Origin: Fusobacterium sp. FSA-380-WT-3A
Lineage (GTDB): Bacteria; Fusobacteriota; Fusobacteriia; Fusobacteriales; Fusobacteriaceae
Assembly: GCF_012843705.1 (NCBI RefSeq)
Contig: NZ_JABAFQ010000003.1
Coordinates: 105,000-168,999, forward strand
Reading direction: 5' to 3'
DNA length: 64,000 nt
The notes beneath the pieces were generated by a model. That model did no database searches. It worked only from the letters and a program-made list of their open reading frames with translations, and had not been told where the DNA came from. The position numbers and the translations under genes were made by a program. Of this stretch, positions 54,177 through 62,700 are shown piece by piece. The number at the start of each line of letters is the position of its first letter. Positions within the stretch are counted from its first letter, which is position 1.

Positions 54177-56455
54177 TATTTTTTCTCTAACATTCCCATA
54201 AATACTTTTTCTGGTGTTATAGGAAGTTCTCTTATTCTTACTCCTACAGCATTATATACAGCATTAGCTATAGCTGGAGATGAAGTATTTATAACAACTT
54301 CCCCTATTGATTTTACTCCAAAAGGTCCTGTTGGTTCATAACTACTTTCAAATTGTACTTCTATTGTTCCAACATCTTTTCTTGTAGGTATTTTATATTG
54401 CATAAATGAATGAGTTTGTAAACTTCCTTTATCAGTATAAACTACATCTTCATATAAAGCCATTCCAATTCCTTGAGCTATTCCACCTTCTGTTTGTACT
54501 CTTGCTAAAGCTGGATTTACTACTGTTCCACAGTCAACAACTGCTTTATAATTAATAACATCTACTTTTCCAGTTTCTGTGTCTACCTCTACTTCAGCTA
54601 TTCCTACCATATATGGTGGAGGAGATACTTTTGAAGAATGTGATTCACTTGCATATAAAGTATTGTTATTATTGCACATAGCTTTATTTGCTATTTCTTT
54701 TAATGAAATCTCTTTATTATTTTCTATATCAAAAACTTTTTTTCCATCAAACTCAACTTTTTCTATATCTACATTTAAGTATTGAGCTCCTAAAGTTTTA
54801 ATTTTATCTATTAATTTTTCACAAGTTTTTACTACAGCCATACCTGTTAAATATGTTGTACTTGAAGCATAAGAACCTGAATCATATGGAGAAGTATCTG
54901 TATCTACTCCATGAACTATTATATTATCGACACTACAATCTAGACATTCAGCAGCTATTTGTGATAATACTGTATCACAACCTGTACCCATATCTGTAGC
55001 TCCTACCATTAAATTATAAAATCCATCATCACTTACTTTTATTGCTACAGAACCTACATCTATATTAGAAATTGAAGAACCTTGCATTGAAAATCCTAGT
55101 CCTACTCCTCTAACTTTTCCATTTCCCATATCTCTACGAGGGTATTTATTATCCCAGTCTATCATAGCTTTTGCTCTCTCTAAACATCTATCTAAAGCAC
55201 AACTATTAGCTGTTTCTCCATAATAAGCTGGCATTAAATCCCCTTCTCTAACCATATTTTTTTCTCTTAATGTTATTGGATTCATTCCTAATTTTTCTGC
55301 TAATTCATCTATTATTGACTCCATAGCAAATATTCCTTGAGTAGCTCCATATCCTCTATAAGCTCCAGCTGACATTGTATTTGTATATACTACATCATAT
55401 CTGAATCTATATGATTTAGCTTTACTATATAAAGGTATTGCTTTATGCCCACTTAATCCAACTGTTGTTGGACCATGCTCTCCATAAGCTCCTGTATTAG
55501 ATAGTGTATATAAATCAATAGCTTTTATTACTCCATCTTTAGTAGCTCCTATTTTTATTGTTACTTCCATTTCATGTCTTGGACTTGAAGCTGTTTGACT
55601 TTCTTCTCTTGTAAATATTAACTTAGAATTTCTACCTGTCATATAAGTAACAAAAGCTGGATAAACTTCCATTATAGCTGTTTGTTTAGCTCCAAATCCT
55701 CCACCTATTCTAGGTTTTATTACTCTTACTTTTGATTTTGATATATCTAAAGCAGTCGCTACTATTCTTCTTACATGGAAAGGAATTTGAGTAGACGAAA
55801 CTATATTTAATCTTCCAAACATATCCATTGTAGCATAAGCTCTAAAAGTTTCCATTGGAGTTTGTTGGTTTGCTTTTGTATGATATGTATTTTGAAGAAC
55901 AACATCACACTCTTCAAAAACTTTATCTATATTTTCATCTCCATCATTAGCATGAGCACATAAGTTTCTTTTATTATCTGCTCCTACAGGACATAGTGCT
56001 TTCCAATTTTCTTCTGGATGTATTAATATTTTATTATCTTTAGCTTTTCTAAAATCTAATACAGCTTCTAAAACTTGATACTTAACTTTTATAAGTTTCA
56101 TAGCTTTTTCAACTACTTTTTCATTTTCTCCAACTACTATAGCTACTACATCACCAACATATCTAACTCTTTGGTCTAATATAAGTCTATCATATGGACT
56201 TGGCTCTGGATAAGTTTGTCCTGCCATAGTAAATCTTTTGTTTGGTACATCTTTATATGTAAATATACTATGAATTCCTGGTACTTTTTTAGCTATATCT
56301 GTATTAATTTCTTCAATTAAAGCATGTGCATGAGGACTTCTCAATAATTTTATTACAAGACAATCTTGTGGAGCTATATCATCTGTATATACAGGCTTAC
56401 CTGTAACTAATGCCATAGCATCTTTTTTCATAATAGATGTATTTACTATTTTCAT
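54176..56455 (-). CDS. xdhA: Xanthine dehydrogenase, molybdenum-binding subunit
   Basis: 759 residues. Catalytic subunit of a molybdenum hydroxylase. N-terminal GKPVYTDDI and LRSPHAHALI, PRIGGGFGAKQ contacting the cofactor, AGAYRGYGATQGIFAMES, QGIGMALYED, and the catalytic Glu in GPFGVKSIGEVVINTSSPA. No in-frame stop, so no selenocysteine; a bound selenium ligand, as in selenium-dependent hydroxylases, cannot be seen in sequence. Substrate xanthine/hypoxanthine inferred from the purine permease nearby. Overlaps xdhC and mocA by one base each. Confidence 0.92.
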   Translation of the reverse strand: MKIVNTSIMKKDAMALVTGKPVYTDDIAPQDCLVIKLLRSPHAHALIEEINTDIAKKVPGIHSIFTYKDVPNKRFTMAGQTYPEPSPYDRLILDQRVRYVGDVVAIVVGENEKVVEKAMKLIKVKYQVLEAVLDFRKAKDNKILIHPEENWKALCPVGADNKRNLCAHANDGDENIDKVFEECDVVLQNTYHTKANQQTPMETFRAYATMDMFGRLNIVSSTQIPFHVRRIVATALDISKSKVRVIKPRIGGGFGAKQTAIMEVYPAFVTYMTGRNSKLIFTREESQTASSPRHEMEVTIKIGATKDGVIKAIDLYTLSNTGAYGEHGPTTVGLSGHKAIPLYSKAKSYRFRYDVVYTNTMSAGAYRGYGATQGIFAMESIIDELAEKLGMNPITLREKNMVREGDLMPAYYGETANSCALDRCLERAKAMIDWDNKYPRRDMGNGKVRGVGLGFSMQGSSISNIDVGSVAIKVSDDGFYNLMVGATDMGTGCDTVLSQIAAECLDCSVDNIIVHGVDTDTSPYDSGSYASSTTYLTGMAVVKTCEKLIDKIKTLGAQYLNVDIEKVEFDGKKVFDIENNKEISLKEIANKAMCNNNNTLYASESHSSKVSPPPYMVGIAEVEVDTETGKVDVINYKAVVDCGTVVNPALARVQTEGGIAQGIGMALYEDVVYTDKGSLQTHSFMQYKIPTRKDVGTIEVQFESSYEPTGPFGVKSIGEVVINTSSPAIANAVYNAVGVRIRELPITPEKVFMGMLEKK

Positions 56456-56919
56456 TATCTTACTCCTCCTCTTTTATAATTTAAAAATGCTTTTACTGCT
56501 CTAAATTGTCCCATATATCCTGTACATCTACATAAGTTTCCAACTAAATATTCTTTTATTTCTTCATCAGAAAACTCTTTTAATTCTCTTACCATTGCAA
56601 GAACATTCATTATAAATCCAGGATTACAATATCCACATTGGTCAGTTCCCTCTTTAGCCATAAACTCTCCAAATTCTTTAGCTTCATCTTGTAACCCTTC
56701 AAGAGTTGTTATATGTTTTCCATTAGCTCTAGCAGCTAATACTGTACAAGATAAAACAGGTTTTTCATCTATCCAAAGAGTACATAACCCACAGTTAGAA
56801 GTTTCACATCCTCTTTTTACACTTAAACATCCTTTACTTCTTACATATTCTAATAGTGGTGTATCTGGTTCTATATTATCTTCTATTAATTTTCCATTAA
56901 TCCATAATTTTATTTCCAT
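56455..56919 (-). CDS. xdhC: Xanthine dehydrogenase, 2Fe-2S subunit
   Basis: 154 residues. Two [2Fe-2S] sites: plant-ferredoxin type RGCETSNCGLC with a later Cys in VLSC, and the helical type CGYCNPGFIMN with NLCRCTGY. Passes electrons from the molybdenum site to FAD. RBS GGAGGAA lies inside the end of xdhB. Complete. Confidence 0.95.
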   Translation of the reverse strand: MEIKLWINGKLIEDNIEPDTPLLEYVRSKGCLSVKRGCETSNCGLCTLWIDEKPVLSCTVLAARANGKHITTLEGLQDEAKEFGEFMAKEGTDQCGYCNPGFIMNVLAMVRELKEFSDEEIKEYLVGNLCRCTGYMGQFRAVKAFLNYKRGGVR

Positions 56920-56920
56920 A

Positions 56921-57712
56921 TTATTTTTCCTCCACTAATTTTTTTAAAGTTCTTCTCACAAAAACTTCTGTTAATTTTTTACGATACTCTCCACTAGCTC
57001 TCATATTTGAATCAAATTTTAAATTTTCACTAACATATTTTGCAAATTTTTCTATATTTTCATTTGAAAAATCTGATAAAATATTTTCATTATCTTCTAC
57101 TACTTTTGCTTTGTATGGTCTTGCTCCTATAGCAGCATAAATTTTTCCATTTTCAGGAATTGTTACTCCACAAGTTATTACTGGAAAATCTGTAGCTTGG
57201 TTTCTAAAAGCAGAATATCCCACTTTTCTTTTATCTTTTTTTATTATAATTCTTACTAATACATCTTTATCATATGGCATATTTACAAAATCTTTTAAAG
57301 AAATTACTCCACCTTTATACATTTCTACATAAGTGTCTAATGTAAGAAGAGAAGTTAAAATATCTGAAAATCCAAATCTACTATAAATACTTCCACCTAT
57401 TGTAACACAATTTCTAAATTGTATACCTACTATATCTTTTAAACTATTTTTTAAAGCATTATTTGTATATTCATTTAAAGAGATATTTTTTTCTATATCT
57501 CTAAGAGTTACCATACACCCAATAGTATATTTTTCTTCATCCTCTTCTATTTTATCCAACCCTAATTTTGATAAATCTATTGCCTTAACTATATTTCTAT
57601 TTTGTAATTTTAGCCATCCTGTTCCACCAAGTATTACATTATTTACATTTTGATTTAATTTGTATGCTTCTTCTAATGATTCTACAGATACATACTCCTT
57701 TATTGTTAACAT
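56921..57712 (-). CDS. xdhB: Xanthine dehydrogenase, FAD-binding subunit
   Basis: 263 residues. CO-dehydrogenase-flavoprotein-like fold: NNVILGGTGWLK near the N-terminus, IGCMVTLRDIE, GIQFRNCVTIGGSIYSRFGFSD (FAD phosphate loop) and RNQATDFPVITCGV, in pieces. First gene of xdhB-xdhC-xdhA-mocA; RBS AAAGGTGG. An unusual structured leader lies upstream. Confidence 0.92.
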   Translation of the reverse strand: MLTIKEYVSVESLEEAYKLNQNVNNVILGGTGWLKLQNRNIVKAIDLSKLGLDKIEEDEEKYTIGCMVTLRDIEKNISLNEYTNNALKNSLKDIVGIQFRNCVTIGGSIYSRFGFSDILTSLLTLDTYVEMYKGGVISLKDFVNMPYDKDVLVRIIIKKDKRKVGYSAFRNQATDFPVITCGVTIPENGKIYAAIGARPYKAKVVEDNENILSDFSNENIEKFAKYVSENLKFDSNMRASGEYRKKLTEVFVRRTLKKLVEEK

Positions 57713-57755
57713 TTACCCACCACCTTTACTTTTATTATTAAATTTTTCCAAGAAA

Positions 57756-57839
57756 AAAGAGTTGATTTTCCCTAATTATCTAGTAATTAGAAAACAATTA
57801 ATATTTCATTACAAAATTAATTGTTTTACTCAACTCTTT
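57756..57839 (-). ncRNA. Candidate structured RNA: three-way junction upstream of xdhB
   Basis: Three perfect helices in 84 bases. P1: 10 bp, 57839-57830 with 57765-57756. P2: 12 bp, 57827-57816 with 57802-57791, 13-base loop. P3: 7 bp, 57790-57784 with 57778-57772, five-base loop. Linkers are two bases (P1 to P2), none (P2 to P3) and six (P3 to P1, AT/G-rich GGAAAA). A U-rich run follows P1 on the minus strand. It lies in the 5' leader of the xdh operon with its own promoter. It does not carry the conserved junction bases of purine riboswitches. A riboswitch or attenuator role is inference; it might instead terminate the upstream permease transcript. Confidence 0.6.
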
Positions 57840-57864
57840 CACCTCTGTAATATATATTTGCTCT

Positions 57865-57894
57865 ATTTTACCATTATTTTTAATATTTTGTAAA
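57865..57894 (-). promoter_or_regulatory. Promoter candidate for the xdh operon leader
   Basis: Minus strand TTTACA (57894-57889), 18-bp spacer, TAAAAT (57870-57865). A transcript would start near 57858 and include the three-way junction. The -35 lies next to the permease stop. Confidence 0.5.
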
Positions 57895-57896
57895 GA

Positions 57897-59204
57897 TTAT
57901 TTTTCTTTCTTTTTCTCTGGTAAAATTAAATTTAATGTAGTAGCTATTACAAATGTCATAATAATTCCATTTTGAGCGAATATTTGTCCAACCCATTTTG
58001 GTAAATGTGCTAATACATCTGGCAAATTTCCTATTCCTACTCCAAGTCCTAATGAGATAGCTATTATTAAGCCTTTTCTATCATCTATTTCATCTCTTAA
58101 TAAAGATTTTAATCCACTAACAAATATCATAGCAAACATTACTATTGCTGCTCCCCCTAAAACTGATTGGGGCATTACTGTAAATATAGCACTTAATTTA
58201 GGAATAAATCCCATAAGAACTAAAACTATAGCTCCTGTTCCTATAACAAATCTGTTAACAACTTTAGTTACTGCTATTAATCCGACATTTTGGCTAAATG
58301 TAGTATTTGGTAATACTCCAAAAAATGCCGCTATTAAACTTCCAAATCCATCAGCAATAACTCCACCTGATAATTCCTCATCTGTTGGTTCCCTATCTAA
58401 TCCTCCATTAGCTATTCCCGATAAATCTCCAACTGTTTCTACAGCTGTAGCTACATACATTATTAACATAGCTATTATTGCATTTAAATTAAATTCTATT
58501 CCTACTGGCATTACTTTTGGTAAACTAAACCATGCTGCTTCTTTTACAGCTGTAAAATCTACCATTCCCATTATTATTGCTAAAATATACCCAATGACAA
58601 TACTTATTAATATAGCTGAAGCACTAATAAATTTTTGTTTACATTGATTTAAAATAATTATCATTATAACTACAACTGTTCCAACTAATATGTGTTTTGG
58701 ATCTCCAAATTCTGGAGTAAATCCTCCACCAAAATATCTAACTCCAACTGGTAATAATGATAATCCTATTGATATTACAACAAGACTTGTTACAATTGGT
58801 GGAAATAATTTTTTTAATGGTTTTATGAAATATCCTAATACCATTTCAAATAAAGCTCCTACAACTGAAGCTCCCATTATGGCACTATAACCATATGTTA
58901 CTCCAATTGCTTTTGCTGTTCCTAAAAATCCTGAACTTGTTCCCATAACTCCTGGTAATCCGCTACCTATTTTCATAATAGGATAAATTTGAATAAGTGT
59001 TGTAACTCCTGCAATAAACATAGCATTCTGAATAAGAGCTGTTTTTAAATTTAGCTCCATTTGTAACATTCCACAAACAATGATAAGAGGTGAAATATTA
59101 CCTAAAAACATAGCCAATAAATGTTGAATCCCTAAAGGTAGGGCAGTTTTTAGAGGAACTCTTCCCTCTAATTGATAGATGTTCTCATTACTTACTTGTG
59201 ACAT
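57897..59204 (-). CDS. NCS2-family purine permease (xanthine/urate type)
   Basis: 435 residues, about fourteen hydrophobic segments. NCS2 motifs: QHLLAMFLGNISPLI, GMLGTSSGF-like PGVMGTSSGFLG, the substrate-binding ETVGDLSGIANGG and GVLPNTTFSQNVG. Imports xanthine, uric acid or related purines with protons. The neighbouring xanthine dehydrogenase operon supports xanthine or hypoxanthine. RBS TAAGGAG. The gene ends 185 bp before xdhB with no simple hairpin terminator between. Confidence 0.9.
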   Translation of the reverse strand: MSQVSNENIYQLEGRVPLKTALPLGIQHLLAMFLGNISPLIIVCGMLQMELNLKTALIQNAMFIAGVTTLIQIYPIMKIGSGLPGVMGTSSGFLGTAKAIGVTYGYSAIMGASVVGALFEMVLGYFIKPLKKLFPPIVTSLVVISIGLSLLPVGVRYFGGGFTPEFGDPKHILVGTVVVIMIIILNQCKQKFISASAILISIVIGYILAIIMGMVDFTAVKEAAWFSLPKVMPVGIEFNLNAIIAMLIMYVATAVETVGDLSGIANGGLDREPTDEELSGGVIADGFGSLIAAFFGVLPNTTFSQNVGLIAVTKVVNRFVIGTGAIVLVLMGFIPKLSAIFTVMPQSVLGGAAIVMFAMIFVSGLKSLLRDEIDDRKGLIIAISLGLGVGIGNLPDVLAHLPKWVGQIFAQNGIIMTFVIATTLNLILPEKKKEK

Positions 59205-59320
59205 TTTTACTCCTTATTTATATTAATTTTTTTACTTTTTCAAAGGACAAAACATTATATCATATCTTTAAAAATTTACAAGAGATTTTTTTATTTTTTA
59301 TCAAAAAAACTTTACTAAAG

Positions 59321-59352
59321 AAAAAAGGACTGAGTTTTCAGTCCTTTTTTCT
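59321..59352. terminator. Intrinsic terminator between ridA and the permease gene
   Basis: Perfect 13-bp stem AAAAAAGGACTGA with TCAGTCCTTTTTT, four-base loop, serving the minus-strand ridA unit, which ends 29 bp away. Confidence 0.85.
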
Positions 59353-59379
59353 TTAATTATTATTTATTTTTTAGGGTAA

Positions 59380-59757
59380 TTATTTAACAGCTATTAATTC
59401 TATTTCTACTTTTACATCTTTTGGTAATCTTGCTACCTCTACACAAGCTCTTGCTGGTTTTACTTCTCCTAAATATTCATTATACACTTCATTTATTGCT
59501 CCAAAGTCATCCATATTTTTTATGAAACATGTTGCTTTTACTACATCTTTAAATGTATATCCTGCTTCATCTAATATTGCTTTTAAGTTTTCTAATGATT
59601 GTCTTGTTTGAGATTTTACATCATCTGATACTAATGTCATTGTTTCTGGTACAAATGGTATTTGTCCTGATATATATAAAGTTCCATTTACTTCTATTGC
59701 TTGTGAATATGGTCCTAAAGCTGCTGGTGCTTTTGATGTATTTATTATTCTCTTCAT
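59380..59757 (-). CDS. ridA: RidA-family enamine/imine deaminase
   Basis: 125 residues, normal length. Hydrolyses reactive 2-aminoacrylate and other imines. ALGPYSQAIEVNGTLYISGQIP, in pieces, and the active-site Arg in PARACVEVARLPKDVKVEIELIA are conserved. RBS AAGGAGAAGG. It sits downstream of genes including diaminopropionate ammonia-lyase, whose reaction passes through aminoacrylate, so a protective role there is plausible. Confidence 0.95.
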   Translation of the reverse strand: MKRIINTSKAPAALGPYSQAIEVNGTLYISGQIPFVPETMTLVSDDVKSQTRQSLENLKAILDEAGYTFKDVVKATCFIKNMDDFGAINEVYNEYLGEVKPARACVEVARLPKDVKVEIELIAVK

Positions 59758-59788
59758 TTTTCCTTCTCCTTAAATAATTCTAATAATA

Positions 59789-60997
59789 TTAAATAAATTT
59801 AGTTTTTGTTTTACTTAAAGTCTCAGAACCATCTTTTGTTACTATTAAGTTTTGCTCATAATTAACTGTTCCAAGTCCTGGTTGATATAGTCCTTTTTCT
59901 ATTGCAATATACATATTTTCTTCTAATATCATATCTTCTTCATGAATGAACCAAGGACGTTCCCAAGTTAATCCAATTCCATGTCCCCAATGAGGTGGAA
60001 AAGCTGCATACAATGTATTTTCATCTGTTTGTTCAGAAGATAAACTTACTCCTCTTTCTTCTAAGTATCTATCTCCAGCTTCACATAATTCTCTTACAGA
60101 AACTCCAGGTTTAACTAGGCTCATAACATATTCACATGCATCTGTTACTATGTCTATTGCTCTTTTTTGTTTTTCTGTAGGTTTTCCTCCAACTACAGTT
60201 GTTCTTCCAAAATCACAAATATATCCTTCATAACAAATAATAAAGTCTACTTTAAATAGTTCTCCATCTTGTAATTTTCTATTACAATCATATCCAGGGA
60301 AATCAATGCTATGAACAGCATCACTATGAGGCCCTGAGCTTGTTACAATAAAATATAAAACTGCTCCTTCTGAATATACTTTAGCCATAGCAGGCCCTAT
60401 AACTTCAGCTTCTGTTTTTCCTGCGGCTACATTATTCATTATCATTTCTACTGCTTCTGTTCCTATTTCATTAGCTCTTCTGATAGATTCTATTTCTCTT
60501 GGTGATTTTACAAGTCTCATTTTAGAAAGAATATCATCACATGGAACTAATTCTAGTTTTGGCATTCTTTCTTTCATCTCTCTACCAATTTTCCACGTAA
60601 GAGTATCTTCATACATAACTCCAACTTTTCCAGCATCCATTTTTAATTCTTTAGCTGTATCAGCTACTAGTTTAAAGAAATCTGTACTGTATCTAATATC
60701 TTTAACAGCCACTAAATCTTTTCTATATTCTAATGTTGTTACTATAAGTACTGGTTCTCCCTCCTTAGGAATCATTAAGACACAATGAGATCTTCCTGTC
60801 CATAAAGGTGGTTGATCTGGCAAATAACATCTTTGTTGATAGTGATTAGCAAAATAATCTACTCCAGCAAATCTATCCCAAGTTCCTCCTCCTCTAGACC
60901 AAATCATTACCCCATTAAGTCCTTGTTTTACTACTTCTTCTCTACATTTCTCTCTTCTTCTCTCAAATTCTTCAAATGGAACATTTTTAGCAAACAT
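59789..60997 (-). CDS. M24 family metallopeptidase (Xaa-Pro peptidase/creatinase-like)
   Basis: 402 residues. An N-terminal creatinase-like domain (about 1-160) and a C-terminal pita-bread domain with metal ligands: FKVDFIICYEGYICDFGRTT in pieces (two Asp), HWGHGIGL (His) and AIEKG (Glu). Belongs to the DmdP/ectoine-hydrolase/creatinase branch rather than classical aminopeptidase P; the Trp/Arg-rich N-terminus (GGGTWDRFAGVDYFANH) is characteristic. Substrate unknown, perhaps a proline- or guanidino-type compound. RBS TAGGAGG. Confidence 0.87.
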   Translation of the reverse strand: MFAKNVPFEEFERRREKCREEVVKQGLNGVMIWSRGGGTWDRFAGVDYFANHYQQRCYLPDQPPLWTGRSHCVLMIPKEGEPVLIVTTLEYRKDLVAVKDIRYSTDFFKLVADTAKELKMDAGKVGVMYEDTLTWKIGREMKERMPKLELVPCDDILSKMRLVKSPREIESIRRANEIGTEAVEMIMNNVAAGKTEAEVIGPAMAKVYSEGAVLYFIVTSSGPHSDAVHSIDFPGYDCNRKLQDGELFKVDFIICYEGYICDFGRTTVVGGKPTEKQKRAIDIVTDACEYVMSLVKPGVSVRELCEAGDRYLEERGVSLSSEQTDENTLYAAFPPHWGHGIGLTWERPWFIHEEDMILEENMYIAIEKGLYQPGLGTVNYEQNLIVTKDGSETLSKTKTKFI

Positions 60998-61036
60998 ATT
61001 TCCTCCTATAATTTCTCTATATTATAATTTATAATA

Positions 61037-61144
61037 TTATTGTTCTTCTTTCATTTTTTGATAAACTCTATGAAGACCCCAAGCAAAACCACCAAAATTT
61101 AACATTGCACAAACAATCATACACAAAATAGTACTAACTGGCAT
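61037..61144 (-). CDS. MetS-like small subunit of NSS transporter
   Basis: 35 residues, ATG at 61144 after GAGGAGGAG. One hydrophobic segment (about residues 4-22) with FGGFAWGLHRVYQKMKEEQ at the C-terminus. This is the form of the MetS micro-subunit paired with NSS-type methionine/alanine importers. It follows the large transporter gene by 20 bp. Too short for standard gene-calling but clearly coding. Confidence 0.8.
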   Translation of the reverse strand: MPVSTILCMIVCAMLNFGGFAWGLHRVYQKMKEEQ

Positions 61145-61164
61145 TTTAATCTCCTCCTCTTTTA

Positions 61165-62676
61165 TTAATCTTGATGTTCTTCTGGAATTTCTGGATATCC
61201 TTCTGTTACTGTATTCATATAGTTATTTTCAGCACTTTCCCCTAATTTTTTATTAAATAATAATGTTACTATTATTAATAATCCAACTTGTAATATAACT
61301 GTTCCAAAGCTATCAACCACAAATGGATTCCACCAATCATTTGGTCTAGCTTTCATAGCTCCAATTGCTGACCATACAAATAATATAACTATAGCTACTG
61401 GTGCAAGGAATCTAACTGATACATTCCACCACTTACCAATATATAATTCATTTTCTGGAATATTAATATATGAACGAGTTTTTTCTACTCCAAATTTCCA
61501 TATTGCAAAACATGTAAATAAAGAACCTACTAATAAAGCCATTCCCCATACCCAGTCTTGATTATTAACAAAATCTATATCATAAGCTGAAAAGATTCCA
61601 ATAGCAAATACTACAAAGAATATTATTGTTGTAGCTTTTTTTCTTGACATTTTCATATCCATTAAAGGAACAACTCCTGTATTAAAGAATATTACATTTG
61701 CTGTCATAGCTGCAAAGAATAGTGATAAGAAGAATAAGCATCCTAATATACGTCCACCAGCCATTCCTCCAAATAATTGAGTTAAAGAAATAAATGTTAA
61801 TCCATAGTTACCTGATCTACAAATCTCTTCTGCCACTTCAGGACTAGGAGCTAAAGCAAATAAAGCTGGTAATACGACAAATCCTGCTAATAATGCTGCT
61901 GAGTTATCTCCTACACCTTGAAGAAATTCATTTAAAGCTACATCTGATTTAGCCTTAGTATAAACTCCCATTGTTATTACTAATCCAAATCCAGGTCCTA
62001 CAGACCATGCTGATTGAGATAAAGCTTGTAACCAAGTATTAGAATCAAAGAAAGTATCTGGAGATATAGCAAATAAATATTTTAATCCTTCAACAGAACC
62101 TGGTAAAGTCAAGGCTCTTCCTAACATTATTAATAAAACTATATATAATGCTGGAGTTAACCATTTTCCTATTAATTCTATTCCTCTACTTATCTTTTGA
62201 GCAACAATTACTGCAGTCAAAAGAAGTAATCCTACAAATATCCCTACATTTATCCATCCATTTGAAACACTATCAAATAATTGTACTAATTCCTGTGTTG
62301 TTTTTCCTTCAAATCCTTTCAAAGAGATAAATGCATATCTTAGACACCAACCCATAACAACTGTATAATATCCTGTTATTGCAACAGTAGTAGCCGCCAT
62401 AAAAGCTCCCATCCAAGCATATTTTTTTCCTATAAAATCCTTAAATGCTCCAGGTGCTCCATGTCTTGTTAATCTTCCCATTACCATTTCTGCTGTAATA
62501 ATAGGTATAGATATTGAAAATAAAATTATTGTCCAAGCTAGAACAAATGACCCTCCTCCATTTAAAGCTGCCATTCTTGGAAATCTCCATACATTTCCTG
62601 TTCCTACTGATGCTCCTATTAAAGTAAGTATTAGACCCCATCTTGATGAGAATACTTCTTGACCTTTTTCTTCCAT
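61165..62676 (-). CDS. NSS-family sodium-dependent amino-acid transporter
   Basis: 503 residues, twelve membrane segments. Neurotransmitter-sodium-symporter signature SSRWGLILTLIGASVGTGNVWRFPRMA, in pieces, at 10-35, with GGGSFVLAWTI and the TM6 region SQSAWSVGPGFGL. Close to MetP-type methionine/alanine importers, consistent with the MetS-like micro-gene downstream. RBS AAGGGG. Likely one transcript with YgeY upstream (24-bp gap). Confidence 0.92.
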   Translation of the reverse strand: MEEKGQEVFSSRWGLILTLIGASVGTGNVWRFPRMAALNGGGSFVLAWTIILFSISIPIITAEMVMGRLTRHGAPGAFKDFIGKKYAWMGAFMAATTVAITGYYTVVMGWCLRYAFISLKGFEGKTTQELVQLFDSVSNGWINVGIFVGLLLLTAVIVAQKISRGIELIGKWLTPALYIVLLIMLGRALTLPGSVEGLKYLFAISPDTFFDSNTWLQALSQSAWSVGPGFGLVITMGVYTKAKSDVALNEFLQGVGDNSAALLAGFVVLPALFALAPSPEVAEEICRSGNYGLTFISLTQLFGGMAGGRILGCLFFLSLFFAAMTANVIFFNTGVVPLMDMKMSRKKATTIIFFVVFAIGIFSAYDIDFVNNQDWVWGMALLVGSLFTCFAIWKFGVEKTRSYINIPENELYIGKWWNVSVRFLAPVAIVILFVWSAIGAMKARPNDWWNPFVVDSFGTVILQVGLLIIVTLLFNKKLGESAENNYMNTVTEGYPEIPEEHQD

Positions 62677-62700
62677 AATTCCAACCCCTTTCTCCCTTTT

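Noticed and set aside
54176..56455. Selenocysteine in the molybdenum hydroxylase
   Set aside because: No in-frame TGA within the gene; the frame is complete without read-through.
57756..57839. Purine riboswitch
   Set aside because: Shape is similar, but the conserved junction bases and loop-loop sequences of purine aptamers are missing, and there is no linker between P2 and P3.
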